Assembly (NCBI RefSeq): GCF_000772045.1
Contig: NZ_CP009754.1
Span: 7,068,001-7,132,000 of the forward strand
Direction of reading: 5' to 3'
Source: Streptomyces sp. CCM_MD2014
GTDB taxonomy: Bacteria > Actinomycetota > Actinomycetes > Streptomycetales > Streptomycetaceae
DNA length: 64,000 nt
The notes below the pieces were generated by a model. The model saw only the letters and a list, made by a program, of their open reading frames with translations. It was not told the DNA's origin and ran no database searches. Position numbers and translations under genes: made by a program. Every line of letters starts with the position of its first letter. Position 1 is the stretch's first letter. Shown here piece by piece: positions 55,039-62,609 of this stretch.

Positions 55039-56268
55039 TCAGCCGCCGAACTCGTGCAGCCCCTTGAGCGCCTGGTCGAGGAGTGCCTGGCGGCCCTCCA
55101 GCTCGCGGGCGAGCTTGTCGGCCTTGGCGTCGTTGCCCTGGCTGCGCGCCTGCTCGATCTGGGAGCGCAGCTTGTCCACGGCGGCCTGGAGCTGACCGGT
55201 CAGGCCCTCGGCACGCGCGCGTGCCTCCGGGTTGGTCCGGCGCCACTCGGCCTCCTCGGCCTCCTGGAGCGCCCGCTCGACCGCGTGCATCCGCCCCTCG
55301 ACCTTGGGCCGGGCGTCGCGCGGCACGTGGCCGATGGCCTCCCAGCGCTCGTTCACCGAACGGAAAGCGGCGCGGGCCGCCTTCAGATCGGTGACCGGGA
55401 CGAGCTTCTCGGCCTCCTCGGCCAGCTCCTCCTTGAGCTTCAGGTTCTCCGCCTGCTCGGCGTCCCGCTCGGCGAAGACCGAGCTGCGGGCCGCGAAGAA
55501 CACGTCCTGGGCGCCGCGGAAGCGATTCCACAGGTCGTCCTCGTGCTCGCGCTGGGCGCGGCCGGCGGCCTTCCACTCGGACATCAGGTCGCGGTAGCGC
55601 GCGGCCGTCGGACCCCAGTCCGTCGAGTTCGACAGGGCCTCGGCCTCGGAGACCAGCCGCTCCTTGGTCCGGCGGGCCTCCTCGCGCTGCGCGTCGAGCT
55701 GCGCGAAGTGCTGCTTGCGGCGCTTGGAGAACGCCGAGCGCGCGTGCGAGAAGCGGTGCCACAGCTCGTCGTCGGACTTGCGGTCCAGGCGCGGCAGGCC
55801 CTTCCAGGTGTCCACCAGCGACCGCAGCCGCTCACCGGCGGCCCGCCACTGGTCCGAGCGCGCCAGTTCCTCCGCCTCGGCGACCAGGGCCTCCTTGGCG
55901 CTGCGCGCCTCGTCGGACTGCTTGGCCCGCTGGGCCTTGCGCTCCTCGCGGCGGGTCTCCACGAGCGCGACGAGCTTGTCCAGCCGGGCCCGCAGCGCGT
56001 CCAGGTCGCCGACCGCGTGGTGCGCGTCCACCTGCTCGCGCAGGTGGTCGACGGCGGTCTGGGCGTCCTTGGCCGACAGGTCGGTGGTCTTCACGCGCTT
56101 CTCGAGGAGGCCGATCTCGACAACCAGGCCTTCGTACTTGCGTTCGAAGTAGGCCAGCGCCTCCTCGGGGGAGCCTGCCTGCCAGGATCCGACGACCTTT
56201 TCGCCGTCGGCCGTACGCACGTACACGGTCCCCGTCTCGTCGACGCGGCCCCACGGGTCGCTGCTCAC
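55039..56268 (-). CDS. DUF349-repeat coiled-coil protein
   Basis: 409-residue, strongly helical, charged protein. Several repeats of the DUF349 type with W-x-x-A/F-R-F patterns are visible (DELWHRFSHARSAFSKRRKQHF; DDLWNRFRGAQDVFFAARS; VNERWEAIGHVPRDARPKVEGRMHAVERAL). Starts SSDPWGRVDETGTVYVRTADGEKVVGSWQAG, a small beta domain. GTG 56268 with GGAGGAGG upstream. Conserved near rel in Streptomyces; role unknown. Confidence 0.88.
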   Translation of the reverse strand: MSSDPWGRVDETGTVYVRTADGEKVVGSWQAGSPEEALAYFERKYEGLVVEIGLLEKRVKTTDLSAKDAQTAVDHLREQVDAHHAVGDLDALRARLDKLVALVETRREERKAQRAKQSDEARSAKEALVAEAEELARSDQWRAAGERLRSLVDTWKGLPRLDRKSDDELWHRFSHARSAFSKRRKQHFAQLDAQREEARRTKERLVSEAEALSNSTDWGPTAARYRDLMSEWKAAGRAQREHEDDLWNRFRGAQDVFFAARSSVFAERDAEQAENLKLKEELAEEAEKLVPVTDLKAARAAFRSVNERWEAIGHVPRDARPKVEGRMHAVERALQEAEEAEWRRTNPEARARAEGLTGQLQAAVDKLRSQIEQARSQGNDAKADKLARELEGRQALLDQALKGLHEFGG

Positions 56269-56403
56269 AGCGCCTCCTCCACATGATGCCTGCGGAGGGC
56301 TTCGCTACCCCCGGGCATCGTCCACAGTTTCGTCACGGCCAACATAGGCGACCGGCGGGGGGCCTGTCCGCATCCCGCACGACCGAACTTTCGCTGATGA
56401 GCG

Positions 56404-57237
56404 TCAGGATGTGGTGACCGTGGCCTTGTCGATCACGACCGTCGCGTTGGGGGCGGTGTTGCCCGTCGTCGGGTCCGCGGGCTGGGCTCCGGCGGAGGCG
56501 ATCTTCTTCAGGACCGCCATGCCCTCCTTCGAGACGGTGCCGAACGGCGTGTAGCTCGGAGGCAGCTGGCTGTCCTGGTACACGAGGAAGAACTGGCTGC
56601 CGCCGGAGTCCGGCTGCCCGGTGTTGGCCATCGCCACCGTGCCCGCCGGGTACGTGTTGTCCTTGAGGCTCTCGTCCTTCAGGTTCTCGTCCGGGATGTT
56701 GTAGCCGGGACCGCCGTTGCCCTTGGCGGTGGGGTCGCCGCACTGGAGGACGTAGATGCCCTCGGTGGTGAGCCGGTGGCACTTGGTGTGGTCGAAGTAG
56801 CCCTTGCCCGCCAGGAAGTCGAACGAGTTGACGGTGTGCGGTGCCGCCTTCGCCTTCAGTGCGATGTCTATGTCACCGCACGTGGTCTCCAGCTTCATCG
56901 TGTACTTCGCCGACTTGTCGATGGTCAGCGCAGGTTCCTTCTTCCAGGTCTGCGTCTTGACCTTGCCCTCGGCCGGCTTGTCGCACGGGTCCGGAGCCTT
57001 GCTGGTCGCCGAGGCGCTCGGAGTGACCTCCGCGCTCGCGTTCGTCTTGCTGTCGTCGTCCCCCAGGACCACGCCGGTCGTGTACAGCGCGACGCTGCCG
57101 ATCAGGATCACGCCCAGCACGGACGCGATCGCGGCGTTGCGCATGCGCGCCTTGCGTCGCGCGGACGTACGTCGCTGCTGCTGCCGCAAGAACTTCTCCC
57201 GGGCGAGCTGACGCCGCCGCTGCTCCTGGCTGACCAC
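56404..57237 (-). CDS. Membrane-anchored cyclophilin-type peptidyl-prolyl isomerase
   Basis: 277-residue protein. Very basic N-terminus (REKFLRQQQRRTSARRKARMR), one helix (AIASVLGVILIGSVALYTTGVV), a Ser/Thr/Asp-rich linker, then a cyclophilin domain (~residues 115-275: MKLETTCGDIDIAL, PGYNIPDE, GSQFFLVYQD, YTPFGTV). Arg of the usual FHR motif appears as CHRLTTEG; conserved Gln-Phe are present. It folds proteins on the outer face. GTG 57237 with GGAGAG upstream. Confidence 0.92.
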   Translation of the reverse strand: MVSQEQRRRQLAREKFLRQQQRRTSARRKARMRNAAIASVLGVILIGSVALYTTGVVLGDDDSKTNASAEVTPSASATSKAPDPCDKPAEGKVKTQTWKKEPALTIDKSAKYTMKLETTCGDIDIALKAKAAPHTVNSFDFLAGKGYFDHTKCHRLTTEGIYVLQCGDPTAKGNGGPGYNIPDENLKDESLKDNTYPAGTVAMANTGQPDSGGSQFFLVYQDSQLPPSYTPFGTVSKEGMAVLKKIASAGAQPADPTTGNTAPNATVVIDKATVTTS

Positions 57238-57420
57238 CGGGTTCTCTCCTCATGCGTCTTCGTGTGCCGACCGGTACGCGTGGGTGCGATGAGCCGACCG
57301 TGGGCGTGTAGCCCCGTACCGTATATGGGTTCGCTGAGGAATCGGCACCGCCGGTAGGCTCTGACCATGGGCGCGACCGGTTCGCAAGCCCACCCGTACC
57401 GACCCAAACGAAGGACGATC

Positions 57421-58137
57421 GTGCTCATTGCCGGGTTCCCCGCCGGTGCCTGGGGAACGAACTGTTACCTCGTCGCCCCCGCCGCCGGTGAGGAGTGCGT
57501 GATCATCGACCCGGGCCACCAGGCGGCCCCCGGAGTCGAGGACGCGATCCGCAAGCATCGGCTCAAGCCCGTCGCCGTCGTCCTCACCCACGGCCACATC
57601 GACCACGTCGCCTCGGTCGTCCCGGTGTGCGGCGCCCACGACGTGCCGGCCTGGATCCACCCCGAGGACCGCTACATGATGAGCGACCCCGAGAAGGGCA
57701 TCGGCCGCACCATCGGCATGCCGCTCATGGGCGAGCTGACCGTCGGGGAGCCGGACGACGTCAAGGAGCTGACCGACGGCGCGCAGCTCGAGCTGGCGGG
57801 TCTGAAGCTGTCGGTCGCGCACGCGCCGGGCCATACCAAGGGGTCGGTGACCTTTGGCCTGCCCGAGTCGGCGGACATCCCGCCGGTGATGTTCTCGGGC
57901 GACCTGCTGTTCGCCGGCTCCATCGGACGCACCGACTTCCCCGGTGGCTCCATGGACGACATGCTCGAGTCCCTGGCACGCGTGTGCCTGCCGCTCGACG
58001 ACTCGACCGTGGTGCTGTCCGGACACGGCCCCCAGACGACCATCGGCCAGGAGCGCGCCACCAACCCGTACTTGCGGCAAGTGGCCGCAGGCCGCCAAGG
58101 GAACAGCGCTCCGAACGCGCCCCGACGAGGAATGTGA
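57421..58137 (+). CDS. MBL-fold metallo-hydrolase (glyoxalase II-like)
   Basis: 238-residue metallo-beta-lactamase-fold hydrolase. Metal motif THGHIDHV (HxHxDH, ~residues 58-65), HAPGHTKGS, FSGDLLF and SGHGPQT complete the binuclear site. It fits the glyoxalase II/persulfide-type group; the mycobacterial gene at this place (Rv2581c) is similarly annotated. GTG 57421 has AAGGA upstream; ATG 57367 lies 6 nt after TAGGCT (57355-57360) and could be a leaderless alternative start. Confidence 0.85.
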   Translation: MLIAGFPAGAWGTNCYLVAPAAGEECVIIDPGHQAAPGVEDAIRKHRLKPVAVVLTHGHIDHVASVVPVCGAHDVPAWIHPEDRYMMSDPEKGIGRTIGMPLMGELTVGEPDDVKELTDGAQLELAGLKLSVAHAPGHTKGSVTFGLPESADIPPVMFSGDLLFAGSIGRTDFPGGSMDDMLESLARVCLPLDDSTVVLSGHGPQTTIGQERATNPYLRQVAAGRQGNSAPNAPRRGM

Positions 58138-58148
58138 CGAGACCTTCC

Positions 58149-59411
58149 GTGAGCACCTTCAAGGCCCCCAAGGGCACGTACGACCTGCTGCCGCCCGACT
58201 CCGCCAAGTTCCTGGCCGTCCGCGAGGCGATCGCCGCCCCGCTGCGCAACTCCGGCTACGGCTACATCGAGACGCCCGGCTTCGAGAACGTCGAGCTGTT
58301 CGCCCGCGGCGTCGGCGAGTCGACCGACATCGTGACCAAGGAGATGTACGTCTTCGAGACCAAGGGCGGCGACCGCCTCGCCCTGCGCCCGGAGACCACC
58401 GCCCCCGTACTGCGCGCGGTCCTGGAGGCCAACCTGCACAAGGCGGGCAACCTGCCGGTGAAGGTCTGGTACTCGGGCTCGCAGTACCGCTACGAGCGCC
58501 CCCAGAAGGGCCGTTACCGCCACTTCTCCCAGGTCGGCGCCGAGGCGATCGGTGCCGAGGACCCGGCCCTGGACGCCGAACTGATCATCCTGGCCGACCA
58601 GTCGTACCGCGCCCTCGGCCTGCAGAACTTCCGCATCCTGCTCAACTCCCTGGGCGACAAGGAGTGCCGTCCCGTCTACCGGGCCGCGCTCCAGGACTTC
58701 CTGCGCGGTCTCGACCTGGACGAGGAGACGCTGCGCCGCGCCGAGATCAACCCGCTGCGCGTCCTGGACGACAAGCGCCCGGACGTGCAGAAGCAGCTCA
58801 CCGACGCCCCGCTGCTGCGCGACTACCTGTGCGACGCCTGCAAGGCGTACCACGAGGAGGTGCGCGAGCTGATCACGGCGGCGGGCGTGGTCTTCGAGGA
58901 CGACCCGAAGCTGGTGCGCGGCCTGGACTACTACACGCGCACGACCTTCGAGTTCGTCCACGACGGCCTGGGCTCCCAGTCCGCGGTGGGCGGCGGCGGC
59001 CGCTACGACGGACTGTCCGAGATGATCGGCGGCCCCTCCCTGCCCTCGGTCGGCTGGGCCCTCGGCGTCGACCGCACCGTCCTCGCCCTGGAGGCGGAGG
59101 GCATCGAACTGGACATCCCGTCCGCCACCTCCGTCTTCGCCGTCCCGCTCGGCGAGGAGGCCCGCCGGGTCCTGTTCGCCAAGGTCACCGAGCTGCGCAA
59201 GAACGGCGTCGCCGCCGACTTCTCCTACGGCGGCAAGGGCCTCAAGGCCGCGATGAAGGCGGCCAACCGCTCGGGCGCCCGCTACGCCCTGGTGCTGGGC
59301 GAGCGCGACCTGGCCGAGGGCGTCGTCCAGCTCAAGGACATGGAGTCCGGCGAGCAGACCGCGATCGGCGTCAACGAGATCGTGGCGGAGCTGGAGTCGA
59401 GGCTCGGCTGA
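58149..59411 (+). CDS. hisS: Histidyl-tRNA synthetase
   Basis: 420-residue class II synthetase for tRNA-His. Motifs: FKAPKGTYDLLPPDS start, LRPETTAPVLRAVL, YERPQKGRYRHFSQVGAEAIG (motif 2), LVRGLDYYTRTTFEF (HisRS signature), GGGGRYDGL. C-terminal anticodon-binding domain ~residues 325-420. GTG 58149, 11 nt after the hydrolase stop, so co-transcribed. Confidence 0.97.
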   Translation: MSTFKAPKGTYDLLPPDSAKFLAVREAIAAPLRNSGYGYIETPGFENVELFARGVGESTDIVTKEMYVFETKGGDRLALRPETTAPVLRAVLEANLHKAGNLPVKVWYSGSQYRYERPQKGRYRHFSQVGAEAIGAEDPALDAELIILADQSYRALGLQNFRILLNSLGDKECRPVYRAALQDFLRGLDLDEETLRRAEINPLRVLDDKRPDVQKQLTDAPLLRDYLCDACKAYHEEVRELITAAGVVFEDDPKLVRGLDYYTRTTFEFVHDGLGSQSAVGGGGRYDGLSEMIGGPSLPSVGWALGVDRTVLALEAEGIELDIPSATSVFAVPLGEEARRVLFAKVTELRKNGVAADFSYGGKGLKAAMKAANRSGARYALVLGERDLAEGVVQLKDMESGEQTAIGVNEIVAELESRLG

Positions 59412-59427
59412 CCCGCGCCACCCTTCC

Positions 59428-59457
59428 GGGGCACGCGTTTTCGCTCGCGCGTGCCCC
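59428..59457 (+). terminator. hisS terminator
   Basis: 10-bp stem GGGGCACGCG (59428-59437) with CGCGTGCCCC (59448-59457), T-rich loop. Confidence 0.75.
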
Positions 59458-59604
59458 TGGGGAACGGAGGGTGGCCAAAACGCGCCGCTCCGGAGTGATC
59501 GCCGATCCGTTCATAGGCTCATCGAACGGTGCCCCTACAGGGTCGTGCGGCACAATGGCCCCTGCCCGAAGCAGGTCCCACTCCCCAGTGACGGAATCGG
59601 CGTG

Positions 59605-60267
59605 ATGAGCAAGACGACAGTGAAGGACGTCTCCACCGTGGCAGAGTCCGCGCCGGACGGCAGCACCCGCACCCCGCGCACCGAGGGCGGCAGCCGCGCC
59701 CTCGCCCTGCTGCTGGTGATCACGGGCGCGGCCGGACTGCTCGCCGCCTGGGTCATCACGATCGACAAGCAGAAGATCCTCGAGGCCAAGGTCGCCGGCA
59801 CCACCTTCACGCCCGGCTGCAGCCTCAACCCGGTCGTCTCCTGCGGCAACATCATGGAGAGCGACCAGGCCTCCGCCTTCGGCTTCCCCAACCCGATGCT
59901 CGGCCTCGTCGCCTACGGCATCGTCATCTGCGTCGGCATGAGCCTGCTCGCCCGCGCCACCTTCCCGCGCTGGTACTGGCTCACCTTCAACGCCGGCTGT
60001 CTGTTCGGCGTCGGTTTCGTCTCCTGGCTGCAGTTCGAGTCCCTGTACCGGATCAACTCGCTGTGCCTGTGGTGCTGCCTGGCCTGGGTCGCCACGATCC
60101 TGATGTTCTGGTACGTGACCTCCTTCAACGTCCGCAAGGGCTTCCTGCCCGCGCCGAACTGGCTGCGCGGCTTCTTCGGCGAGTTCACCTGGGTCCTGCC
60201 GGTGCTGCACATCGGCATCATCGGCATGATGATCCTCACCCGCTGGTGGGACTTCTGGACCAGCTGA
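59605..60267 (+). CDS. Vitamin K epoxide reductase (VKOR) family protein
   Basis: 220-residue membrane protein with about five helices. Redox cysteines: VVSCGNI after GCSLNP (first pair) and LCLWCCLAW (CxxC, ~residues 155-158). Bacterial VKORs reoxidise DsbA-like proteins during disulfide formation. Start ATG 59605 gives the N-terminus; an upstream in-frame ATG exists without support. No extracytoplasmic DsbA is adjacent. Confidence 0.92.
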   Translation: MSKTTVKDVSTVAESAPDGSTRTPRTEGGSRALALLLVITGAAGLLAAWVITIDKQKILEAKVAGTTFTPGCSLNPVVSCGNIMESDQASAFGFPNPMLGLVAYGIVICVGMSLLARATFPRWYWLTFNAGCLFGVGFVSWLQFESLYRINSLCLWCCLAWVATILMFWYVTSFNVRKGFLPAPNWLRGFFGEFTWVLPVLHIGIIGMMILTRWWDFWTS

Positions 60268-60311
60268 CAGCCCCCGTCGCGTTGTCAGTCCGTTGATTTA
60301 GGGTTCAAGGC

Positions 60312-61667
60312 GTGGAGCCCGATCTGTTCACCGCCGCAGCCGAAGAACGCCAGGAGAAGGACCCGACCGGCAGCCCCCTCGCCGTGCGGATGCGCCCGCG
60401 CACCCTCGACGAGGTCGTCGGCCAGCAGCACCTGCTCAAGCCCGGATCCCCCCTGCGCCGCCTGGTCGGCGAGGGCGCGTCCGGCCCGGCGGGGCCGTCC
60501 TCGGTCATCCTCTGGGGCCCGCCGGGCACCGGCAAGACCACCCTGGCGTACGTCGTCTCCAAGGCCACCAACAAGCGGTTCGTGGAGCTGTCGGCGATCA
60601 CCGCGGGCGTCAAGGAGGTCCGCGCGGTCATCGACGGCGCCCGCCGCGCCGTCGGCGGGTACGGCAAGGAGACCGTCCTCTTCCTCGACGAGATCCACCG
60701 CTTCAGCAAGGCCCAGCAGGACTCCCTGCTCCCGGCCGTCGAGAACCGCTGGGTCACCCTGATCGCCGCCACCACCGAGAACCCGTACTTCTCGGTGATC
60801 TCCCCCCTGCTCTCCCGCTCCCTCCTGCTCACCCTCGAACCCCTCACCGACGACGACGTCCGGGGCCTGCTGCGCCGCGCCCTGACCGACGAGCGGGGCC
60901 TCAAGGGCGCCCTCACCCTCCCCGGGGACACCGAGGAGCACCTGCTGCGCATCGCCGGCGGGGACGCCCGGCGCGCGCTGACCGCGCTCGAGGCCGCCGC
61001 CGGGGCCGCGCTCGACAAGGGCGAGGCGGAGATCGGCCTGACCACGCTGGAGGAGACGGTCGACCGGGCCGCGGTGAAGTACGACCGCGACGGCGACCAG
61101 CACTACGACGTCGCCAGCGCCCTGATCAAGTCCATCCGCGGCTCCGACGTCGACGCCGCCCTGCACTACCTGGCCCGGATGATCGAGGCCGGCGAGGACC
61201 CCCGCTTCATCGCCCGGCGCCTGATGATCTCCGCCAGCGAGGACATCGGCCTCGCCGATCCGAACGCGCTGCAGATCGCCGTCGCCGCCGCCCAGGCCGT
61301 CGCGATGATCGGCTTCCCGGAGGCCTCCCTCACCCTCAGCCACGCCACCATCGCCCTGGCCCTGGCCCCCAAGTCCAACGCGGCGACCACCGCCATCGGC
61401 GCCGCCCTGGACGACGTGCGCAAGGGCCACGCCGGGCCGGTCCCCGCCCACCTGCGCGACAGCCACTACAAGGGCGCCGGCAAGCTGGGGCACGGGCAGG
61501 GGTACGTGTACCCGCACGACCTGCCCGAGGGCATCGCCGCCCAGCAGTACGCCCCGGACGGGCTCAAGGACCGCACGTACTACACGCCGACCCGGCACGG
61601 CGCCGAGGCCCGGTACGCGGACGCCGTGGAGTGGACCCGCGGGCACCTCGGTCGCAAGCCGTCCTGA
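60312..61667 (+). CDS. rarA: Replication-associated AAA ATPase RarA (MgsA)
   Basis: 451-residue AAA+ ATPase of the RarA/WRNIP1 family acting at stalled forks. Walker A GPPGTGKTTL (~residues 70-79), Walker B FLDEIHRFSKAQQD, sensor ATTENPYFSVISPLLSRS, C-terminal tetramer domain (HYDVASALIKSIRGSDVDAALHYLARM). GTG 60312 follows TAGGGT (60299-60304) by 7 nt, suggesting a leaderless mRNA. Confidence 0.95.
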   Translation: MEPDLFTAAAEERQEKDPTGSPLAVRMRPRTLDEVVGQQHLLKPGSPLRRLVGEGASGPAGPSSVILWGPPGTGKTTLAYVVSKATNKRFVELSAITAGVKEVRAVIDGARRAVGGYGKETVLFLDEIHRFSKAQQDSLLPAVENRWVTLIAATTENPYFSVISPLLSRSLLLTLEPLTDDDVRGLLRRALTDERGLKGALTLPGDTEEHLLRIAGGDARRALTALEAAAGAALDKGEAEIGLTTLEETVDRAAVKYDRDGDQHYDVASALIKSIRGSDVDAALHYLARMIEAGEDPRFIARRLMISASEDIGLADPNALQIAVAAAQAVAMIGFPEASLTLSHATIALALAPKSNAATTAIGAALDDVRKGHAGPVPAHLRDSHYKGAGKLGHGQGYVYPHDLPEGIAAQQYAPDGLKDRTYYTPTRHGAEARYADAVEWTRGHLGRKPS

Positions 61668-61963
61668 GCAGCCTGTAGAATCGCCCGGAGTGCCGAGTCC
61701 CGTGCCGTCAGAACGGGACAACCGGCCGGAACCCTCCGGGGTTCCAGGAGCGTCGCGCACCGTCGATCGGTGTCGCGGGCAGCCCACCACCACCCGGTTT
61801 CCGGGAGCGGTCGGTGGGCCACTCGCGTGCTGCACGTATGTGCCCAGACCAGGGGAGCGGCTGCCCGACAGGTCCGTCAGCGGACCCGGCGGGTTTCCCC
61901 GGCTGCGGATTGCGACCTCCCACAACCCTGACAAGCCGGAAATCTAGAGAAGAGACACACACA
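61668..61963 (+). promoter_or_regulatory. Long structured 5' leader of rpsD
   Basis: TAGAAT (61676-61681) is a likely -10, which gives a leader of ~275 nt. It contains hairpins GTCCCGT/ACGGGAC (61697-61719) and GGAACCC/GGGTTCC (61728-61745), and an imperfect CGCGCACCG/CGGTGTCGCG region. S4 binds its own mRNA in other bacteria, so autoregulation is plausible. Confidence 0.5.
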
Positions 61964-62578
61964 GTGGCGAACCAGTCCCGCCCCAAGGTCAAGAAGTCGC
62001 GTGCCCTCGGCATCGCGCTGACCCCGAAGGCCGTCAAGTACTTCGAGGCCCGCCCCTACCCGCCGGGCGAGCACGGCCGCGGCCGCAAGCAGAACTCGGA
62101 CTACAAGGTCCGTCTGCTCGAGAAGCAGCGTCTGCGCGCGCAGTACGACCTCAGCGAGCGCCAGCTCGTCCGCGCCTACGAGCGTGCCTCCAAGACCAAC
62201 ATGAAGACCGGCGAGGCCCTGGTCATCGAGCTCGAGCGCCGTCTCGACGCGCTGGTCCTGCGTTCGGGCATCGCCCGCACGATCTACCAGGCCCGCCAGA
62301 TGGTCGTCCACGGCCACATCCAGGTCAACGGCCAGAAGGTCGACAAGCCGTCCTTCCGCGTCCGCCCGGACGACGTGGTGCAGGTGCGCGAGCGCTCCAA
62401 GGAGAAGACGCTCTTCACCATCGCCCGCGAGGGTGGCTTCGCCCCCGACGGCGAGACCCCGCGCTACCTCCAGGTGAACCTCAAGGCCCTGGCGTTCCGC
62501 CTGGACCGCGAGCCGAACCGCAAGGAGATCCCGGTGATCTGCGACGAGCAGCTCGTCGTCGAGTACTACGCCCGCTGA
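61964..62578 (+). CDS. rpsD: 30S ribosomal protein S4
   Basis: 204-residue S4. Starts ANQSRPKVKKSRALGIALTPKAVKYFEARPYPPGEHGRGR; the S4 RNA-binding domain is ELERRLDALVLRSGIARTIYQARQMVVHGHIQVNG. GTG 61964. It is encoded alone, outside the alpha operon, as in other Streptomyces. The N-terminal zinc-binding cysteines of some S4 forms are absent, so it is the zinc-independent form. Confidence 0.97.
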   Translation: MANQSRPKVKKSRALGIALTPKAVKYFEARPYPPGEHGRGRKQNSDYKVRLLEKQRLRAQYDLSERQLVRAYERASKTNMKTGEALVIELERRLDALVLRSGIARTIYQARQMVVHGHIQVNGQKVDKPSFRVRPDDVVQVRERSKEKTLFTIAREGGFAPDGETPRYLQVNLKALAFRLDREPNRKEIPVICDEQLVVEYYAR

Positions 62579-62609
62579 TCCCAGCCCCGGCGCAGTACAC
62601 CCGCGGTAC

